Positions 13,802 through 17,761 of a stretch of DNA of 17,761 nt are shown here, piece after piece. Origin of the DNA: Treponema sp. (GTDB taxonomy: Bacteria > Spirochaetota > Spirochaetia > Treponematales > Treponemataceae); assembly GCA_004554075.1 (NCBI GenBank), contig SFOB01000048.1, positions 1 to 17,761 on the forward strand, read 5' to 3'. Made by a program: the position numbers and the translations under genes. The notes under the pieces were generated by a model. That model saw only the letters and a program-made list of their open reading frames with translations. It made no database searches and was not told the origin of the DNA. Each line of letters opens with the position of its first letter. The stretch's first letter is position 1.

Positions 13802-14636
13802 CAAATCTAACGTTCAGATTTATAAAATCCTTATTATGATTGTTTGTGTAATACTTTCTATTTTGAGTATTATGCCTTTCGTAATTATGTTCGTAAACTC
13901 AACTCGTTCTACATACGAGATTCAGCAGCATGCGGTTTCTTTCATTCCTTCAAAATATCTTTTGAACAACTTTAAGGTTCTTACATCAAAGAGCTTTAAC
14001 CCTGCAAAAGGTTTCTTGAACTCATTAATCGTTTCTTGTGGTATTACTGGAGTTACTTTGTACTTCTCAACACTTACAGCTTATGCACTTGTTATGTATG
14101 ACTGGAAGCTTAAGAATGCATTCTTCAGTTTTATTATGGCTATCATGATGATTCCAGCAACAATTACAATTATTGGTTTCTATCAGATGGTTTATAAGAT
14201 TCACATGACAAACCGCTTCCTTATGCTTATTCTTCCGGCAATCGCTTCTCCATCACTGGTATTCTTTATGCGCCAGTATATGAAGCCTTCAGTTTCTCCT
14301 TCCCTGGTAGAATCTGCACGTATTGACGGTGCTAAGGAATTCTTTACTTTCAATGTAATTGTACTTCCAATTATGAAGCCTGCTATTGCTACACAGGCAA
14401 TCTTCAGCTTTGTAACAAGCTGGAACGACTTGTTTAAGCCACTCGTTCTTCTTACAAAGCAGGATAAGTATACATTGCCTATCATGGTATCTCTCCTTCG
14501 TGGTGATATTTACCGTACAGAATATGGTAGCGTATACCTTGGACTTACTCTTACTGCTTTACCACTTATTGTAGTTTACCTGTTCCTGTCTAAGTACATT
14601 GTAGCGGGTGTTGCAATGGGTTCTGTAAAAGGTTAG
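13794..14636 (+). CDS. Carbohydrate ABC transporter permease, MalG type
   Basis: Partner permease of the MalG/MsmG/UgpE type, 280 aa from ATG 13794, chosen because GGAG (13784-13787) lies 6 nt upstream; an in-frame TTG at 13773 has no SD. The EAA loop is ESARIDGAKEFFTFNVIVLP (173-192). Spans lie near 11-33, 75-100, 108-130, 142-160, 200-222 and 250-274. The usual C-terminal GxVKG ending is present. No ATPase gene follows; such importers often share an MsmX/MsmK-type ATPase encoded elsewhere. A strong terminator follows. Confidence 0.9.
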   Translation: MSSKSNVQIYKILIMIVCVILSILSIMPFVIMFVNSTRSTYEIQQHAVSFIPSKYLLNNFKVLTSKSFNPAKGFLNSLIVSCGITGVTLYFSTLTAYALVMYDWKLKNAFFSFIMAIMMIPATITIIGFYQMVYKIHMTNRFLMLILPAIASPSLVFFMRQYMKPSVSPSLVESARIDGAKEFFTFNVIVLPIMKPAIATQAIFSFVTSWNDLFKPLVLLTKQDKYTLPIMVSLLRGDIYRTEYGSVYLGLTLTALPLIVVYLFLSKYIVAGVAMGSVKG

Positions 14637-14656
14637 TTTTTTAGAAGAAATTCAGG

Positions 14657-14693
14657 AAAGCTGCGGTACAAAATGTGCCGCAGCTTTTTTTTT
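14657..14693 (+). terminator. Rho-independent terminator of the transporter operon
   Basis: AAAGCTGCGGTACA (14657-14670) pairs with TGTGCCGCAGCTTT (14674-14687) around AAA, with one G-T wobble. It is followed by a T-run to 14693. This separates the transporter from the GH94 gene, which therefore needs its own promoter. Confidence 0.9.
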
Positions 14694-14712
14694 ACATAGT
14701 GTAAATCCTTTA

Positions 14713-14741
14713 TGGACTTTTGATAAATTCTGGGGTAAACT
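14713..14741 (+). promoter_or_regulatory. Promoter of the GH94 gene
   Basis: TGGACT (14713-14718, 4/6) and TAAACT (14736-14741, 4/6) are 17 bp apart, with a start near 14748. An alternative uses TTGATA (14720-14725) with TAGAAA (14741-14746) at 15 bp. Either way the operator at 14754-14765 would lie just downstream of the start. Confidence 0.45.
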
Positions 14742-14753
14742 AGAAATGCTAAA

Positions 14754-14765
14754 GAAAACGTTTTC
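14754..14765. promoter_or_regulatory. Perfect LacI-type operator before GH94
   Basis: GAAAACGTTTTC is identical to O2 at 11176-11187. It lies between the predicted start site and the SD AGGAAGG (14771-14777), where a bound repressor would block transcription. Confidence 0.75.
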
Positions 14766-14781
14766 GTAAAAGGAAGGTAAA

Positions 14782-17208
14782 ATGAAATACGGTTATTTTG
14801 ATGATGATAAGGCGGAATATGTAATTACCCGCCCTGATACTCCAACTAGCTGGAGTAACTATCTTGGTTCTACAGTATATGGTGCTGTAATTACTAATAA
14901 TGCCGGAGGCTATGGCTTTTATAAGTCTGGTGCTCAGGGACGTTTTTTGCGTCTTCGATTCAATTCAATTCCAATGGATCAGCCGGGCCGTTATTTCTAC
15001 CTTCGTGATCAGGAAGATGGAGACTTCTGGTCTGCTTCATGGCAGCCGGTAGGAAAACCTCTTGATCAGTACAAGAGTGAATGCCGTCATGGTACTGCTT
15101 ATACAACAATCACTTCTGAATACAAGGGAATTAAGAGTGAGACAAAATATTATGTTCCACTCGGACAGAATTTTGAATACTGGCGCCTTAAGGTAACAAA
15201 TACATCAGAAAAAAAACGCAAAATCCGCGTATTCTCATATTGTGAATTTACAAACCAGTGGAATACAACTCAGGATCAGGTAAACCTTCAGTATTCTCTC
15301 TTCATTGTAAAGGGACAGAAAGTAGGGGATAACCTTCTTCGTTATTCTATTCAGGATAACCTTTATATCCAGCATCCGGAATATGATGTTGGTGGTGCAT
15401 ATATGAGTACATGGGTTGCCCTTATTGGTACTCCTATGACTGGTTTTGATACAAGCCGCGAAGCATTTATCGGTACATACGGAAGTTATGAGCATCCTAA
15501 GGCTGTAATGGATGGAGCTTGTACAAACTCTGAAGCATTTGGTGATAACTCTTGTGGTACAGTTCAGGGAGACCTGGAATTGAATCCTGGCGAGACAAAA
15601 GAAATCATGCTTATGCTTGGTATTGATGATGCTCTTGCAGTTGGACAGAAGATTGTAAATGAGTTCGGTACCTTTAAGCGTGCTGATGAAGAATTTGATA
15701 AGCTCGTTGCTAACTGGCATGCAAAGCTTGGTTCTTACAAAGCAATTACTCCAGATGAAGATATCAACCATACTGTAAACGTTTGGGGACTTTATAACTG
15801 TCTTATTACCTTTGCATGGTCTCGTGCAGCATCTCTTGTTTACAATGGAGAACGCGATGGTCTTGGTTACCGTGACTCTGTTCAGGATATTCTTGGTGTT
15901 TCTGCCGCAATTACAGAAGAAGCAGAAGAGCGCCTTGTACGTATGATTTCTGGTCAGTGCCAGAATGGTGGTGCTGTTCCTGTAATTTCTAAGGACTTTA
16001 ATGCTGGTCATGAAAAGGCTCCAAAGCCAGAAGAGTTCCGTTCTGATGACTGTGAATGGTTCTTCAACGCTGTTCCTTGTTATGTTGCAGAATCTGGAAA
16101 CTTTGATTTCTATAATAAGGTTGTTCCATATGCAGATGGCGGTGAAGCTACTGTTTACGGACACCTGCGCCGTGCCCTCGAATTCAACCTTGAGCGAATG
16201 GGTGCTGACGGACTTCCTTGTGGTCTTTTGGCTGACTGGAACGACTGTCTTAAACTCGGTTACCATGGAGAATCTCTCTTCGTAGCCTTCCAGCTCCGCC
16301 TTGGTCTTACAACTTATGCAGATATAAGCGAGAGACTCGGAAAGAAAGATGAAGCTGCATGGGCTTTGGCTCAGCGCGACACTCTCGATAAAAATATCCA
16401 GAAGAAGTGCTGGGATGGTAAGTGGTTTATCTGGGCTGTTGGCGAGGATGGAACTGTTTACGGAACTCAGTCTATTGAAGAAGGACAGATTTACTTTAAT
16501 ACACAGGTTTGGGCTGTTATGTCTTCTGCTGCTACTGCAGAGCAGGCTAAGATCTGTATGGAATCTGTAAAGGAAAAACTTGCAACTCCTTATGGTCTTA
16601 TGCTTTGTGCGCCTCCATTCAAGATGACTCGCTCAGACATCATGTCTTCTGTAGTATTCCTGCCTGGTATCAAGGAAAATGCAGGTATCTTCAACCATAC
16701 ACAGGGCTGGGGTATTATTGCAGAAACTATGCTTGGAAACGGCGATCGTGCTTATGAATACTGTAAGGCTGCAATTCCAGCTGCTTATAATGATAAGGCT
16801 GAAATCCGCCAGAGCGAACCTTATGTAGTAGGTCAGACAACATACTCTACATTCTCTAAACGTCCAGGTAATACTCGTGTAAGCTGGCTTTCTGGTGCCG
16901 GTACATGGTCTTACTATGCAATTACTCAGTACATGCTTGGTATTAAACCTCAGTATGACGGTCTTTTGATTGATCCATGTATTAAGCACGACTGGGATGG
17001 CTACACTGTAGAACGCCGCTGGAGAAAGATGAACCTCCACATCGAAGTAAAGAACCCTCAGCACGTAAGCAAGGGTATTGAATACATCGAAGTAGACGGC
17101 AAGAGAATTGATGCAGCATACATTCCTGTAAGCGAGCTTAAAGACGGTTCTAAGATTGTAGCTTACATGGGTAAGGATGCTAAATCATTCCCAATCGAGC
17201 GTGTATAA
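14782..17208 (+). CDS. GH94 cellobiose phosphorylase
   Basis: Cytoplasmic inverting phosphorylase: cellobiose plus phosphate gives alpha-glucose-1-phosphate and glucose, saving one ATP per disaccharide. Its 808 aa match cellobiose phosphorylases (about 810-820) rather than the longer cellodextrin enzymes. The N-terminal beta-sandwich domain (about 1-290) is followed by the (alpha/alpha)6 catalytic barrel. RDGLGYRD (358-365) binds the -1 sugar. DWND (485-488) contains the general acid, taken as D488 by family alignment. KENAGIFNHTQGW (631-643) lies at the phosphate and +1 sites. Chitobiose, laminaribiose and cellobionate phosphorylases share the fold; the linked GH5 gene, importer and operator favour cellobiose. 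The SD AGGAAGG (14771-14777) sits 4 nt before the ATG. The gene ends 10 nt from the convergent hexokinase gene. Confidence 0.93.
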   Translation: MKYGYFDDDKAEYVITRPDTPTSWSNYLGSTVYGAVITNNAGGYGFYKSGAQGRFLRLRFNSIPMDQPGRYFYLRDQEDGDFWSASWQPVGKPLDQYKSECRHGTAYTTITSEYKGIKSETKYYVPLGQNFEYWRLKVTNTSEKKRKIRVFSYCEFTNQWNTTQDQVNLQYSLFIVKGQKVGDNLLRYSIQDNLYIQHPEYDVGGAYMSTWVALIGTPMTGFDTSREAFIGTYGSYEHPKAVMDGACTNSEAFGDNSCGTVQGDLELNPGETKEIMLMLGIDDALAVGQKIVNEFGTFKRADEEFDKLVANWHAKLGSYKAITPDEDINHTVNVWGLYNCLITFAWSRAASLVYNGERDGLGYRDSVQDILGVSAAITEEAEERLVRMISGQCQNGGAVPVISKDFNAGHEKAPKPEEFRSDDCEWFFNAVPCYVAESGNFDFYNKVVPYADGGEATVYGHLRRALEFNLERMGADGLPCGLLADWNDCLKLGYHGESLFVAFQLRLGLTTYADISERLGKKDEAAWALAQRDTLDKNIQKKCWDGKWFIWAVGEDGTVYGTQSIEEGQIYFNTQVWAVMSSAATAEQAKICMESVKEKLATPYGLMLCAPPFKMTRSDIMSSVVFLPGIKENAGIFNHTQGWGIIAETMLGNGDRAYEYCKAAIPAAYNDKAEIRQSEPYVVGQTTYSTFSKRPGNTRVSWLSGAGTWSYYAITQYMLGIKPQYDGLLIDPCIKHDWDGYTVERRWRKMNLHIEVKNPQHVSKGIEYIEVDGKRIDAAYIPVSELKDGSKIVAYMGKDAKSFPIERV

Positions 17209-17218
17209 TTCTTAGAAG

Positions 17219-17761
17219 TTACTGAATAAAAGCGGCGGCAAAACTTCCTTTAGTTATGTCGTCGTCAATTTGAATAATTTCGAAATCAGTCGAAAGCAGT
17301 TCTTTTAATCTGCTTTCGACTTTTTCTTTTAACAGAGGTGTCTTCCAGAAGGTTGAACCGTTGCAGACAATAGCAACTGGTGCTGCAGTATTCTTTTCGT
17401 TTTTATCTGCATCAAGTATGGCGGCGTATATTGCTTCTGCTGTTAAAAAGGCAGAGCGGGAAATAATTGAATCAAGGAAAGATTTTAGAATCTGTAAATC
17501 TTCACTAGTCCCCTTTTGAAGGGCCGGCATCAGGTGGGAAGGCATAATTTTTGTGTTTTCAGAAACCGGCTGCTGAGAAAGAAGAATCTGGTCGAAATCG
17601 GCGGTCGAAACAAATGAAAGCTTTGAGAATTCTTCTATGCAGGCTTTAGAAAATATATTTTCCTGGCAGGCGGATTTTATCATTTCAAAAGCAAGATCTC
17701 CAAGATAGGCGCCGGAAGACATTTTTTCCAGAAGAGACTGTTGTGGCAGGGTTGTTTTCTT
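17219..17761 (-). CDS. Hexokinase, C-terminal part (runs off the window)
   Basis: The frame is open to the window edge, so only the last 180 residues are seen and the true start lies outside. LLEKMSSGAYLGDLAFE matches the hexokinase block usually written FEKMISGMYLGE. NGSTFWKTPLLKEKVESRL near the end corresponds to the VDGSLY...HP region, and DDITKGSFAAAF to the SGKGAA nucleotide-binding end, which is partly degenerate. These belong to the eukaryote-type hexokinase family, also known in Treponema, rather than ROK glucokinases. It would phosphorylate the free glucose released by the adjacent convergent cellobiose phosphorylase. No operator can be checked because the promoter is outside. Confidence 0.75.
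   Translation of the reverse strand, partial: KKTTLPQQSLLEKMSSGAYLGDLAFEMIKSACQENIFSKACIEEFSKLSFVSTADFDQILLSQQPVSENTKIMPSHLMPALQKGTSEDLQILKSFLDSIISRSAFLTAEAIYAAILDADKNEKNTAAPVAIVCNGSTFWKTPLLKEKVESRLKELLSTDFEIIQIDDDITKGSFAAAFIQ

Noticed and set aside
14691..14705. Dyad TTTACA-TAG-TGTAAA upstream of the GH94 promoter
   Set aside because: Short 6-bp AT-rich arms overlapping the terminator T-run, and unlike the dyad at 11225-11243. Could be chance; not called as a site.
15777..15784. AAACGTTT operator core inside the GH94 gene
   Set aside because: Only the 8-base core matches, the flanks do not, and it encodes the conserved segment VNVW; probably chance.
15235..16266. 343-codon open frame on the minus strand
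   Set aside because: It lies wholly inside the well-conserved GH94 gene, its translation is Cys/Thr/Asn-rich without family features, and no SD or promoter supports it.

Overview
This 17.8-kb window has moderate-to-low GC and looks chromosomal. It most resembles a fibre-degrading gut or rumen spirochaete of the Treponema type. That is an inference from the gene set (GH5 lipoprotein endoglucanase, GH94 cellobiose phosphorylase, eukaryote-type hexokinase, C_GCAxxG_C_C protein, dCache/EAL protein), from a lipobox with Phe at -3, and from overall codon style. No rRNA or tRNA gene, CRISPR array, transposase or phage gene was seen.

Layout. (1) 1-1440: a lipoprotein GH5 endoglucanase on the minus strand, followed by a bidirectional terminator and GTCAT-type dispersed palindromes. 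(2) 1537-4731: a four-gene polar amino-acid ABC importer (binding protein, two permeases, ATPase) on the plus strand, with a 34-nt hairpin after the binding-protein gene and translationally overlapping permease/permease/ATPase genes. (3) 4737-5683: an RluA-type pseudouridine synthase whose promoter appears to start transcription almost at the start codon. (4) 5778-6958: a PflA-type radical SAM activase coupled to a C_GCAxxG_C_C cysteine protein, followed by a 178-nt imperfect palindrome. (5) 7225-8760: gatB, ending 1 nt from the convergent dCache-degenerate GGDEF-EAL gene (8762-11005, minus). (6) 11155-17208: a carbohydrate importer (lipoprotein binding protein plus two permeases, no ATPase) and a separately promoted GH94 cellobiose phosphorylase. 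(7) 17219-17761: the C-terminal part of a hexokinase on the minus strand, running off the window.

How the genes fit together. The GH5 enzyme would cut beta-1,4-glucan outside the cell, the importer would take up cellobiose or cellodextrins, GH94 would phosphorolyse cellobiose to glucose-1-phosphate plus glucose, and hexokinase would phosphorylate the glucose. The sequence gives direct evidence of shared control. The palindrome GAAAACGTTTTC occurs perfectly before the transporter and before GH94. A one-mismatch copy (GAAAACATTTTC on the coding strand) sits at the GH5 start, next to its Shine-Dalgarno sequence. This resembles a LacI-family operator; the regulator gene is not in the window. The transporter promoter region holds two perfect and one degenerate copy at 21- and 31-bp spacing, plus a different 19-bp dyad just upstream of the -35 box.

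The operator and SD placement at the GH5 gene also implies that its protein starts at a non-canonical ATT codon. The most notable items are this cello-regulon with the ATT start, the compound regulatory region shared with a c-di-GMP phosphodiesterase gene, and the 178-nt palindrome upstream of gatB. I found no clear multi-gene system of wholly unknown type.
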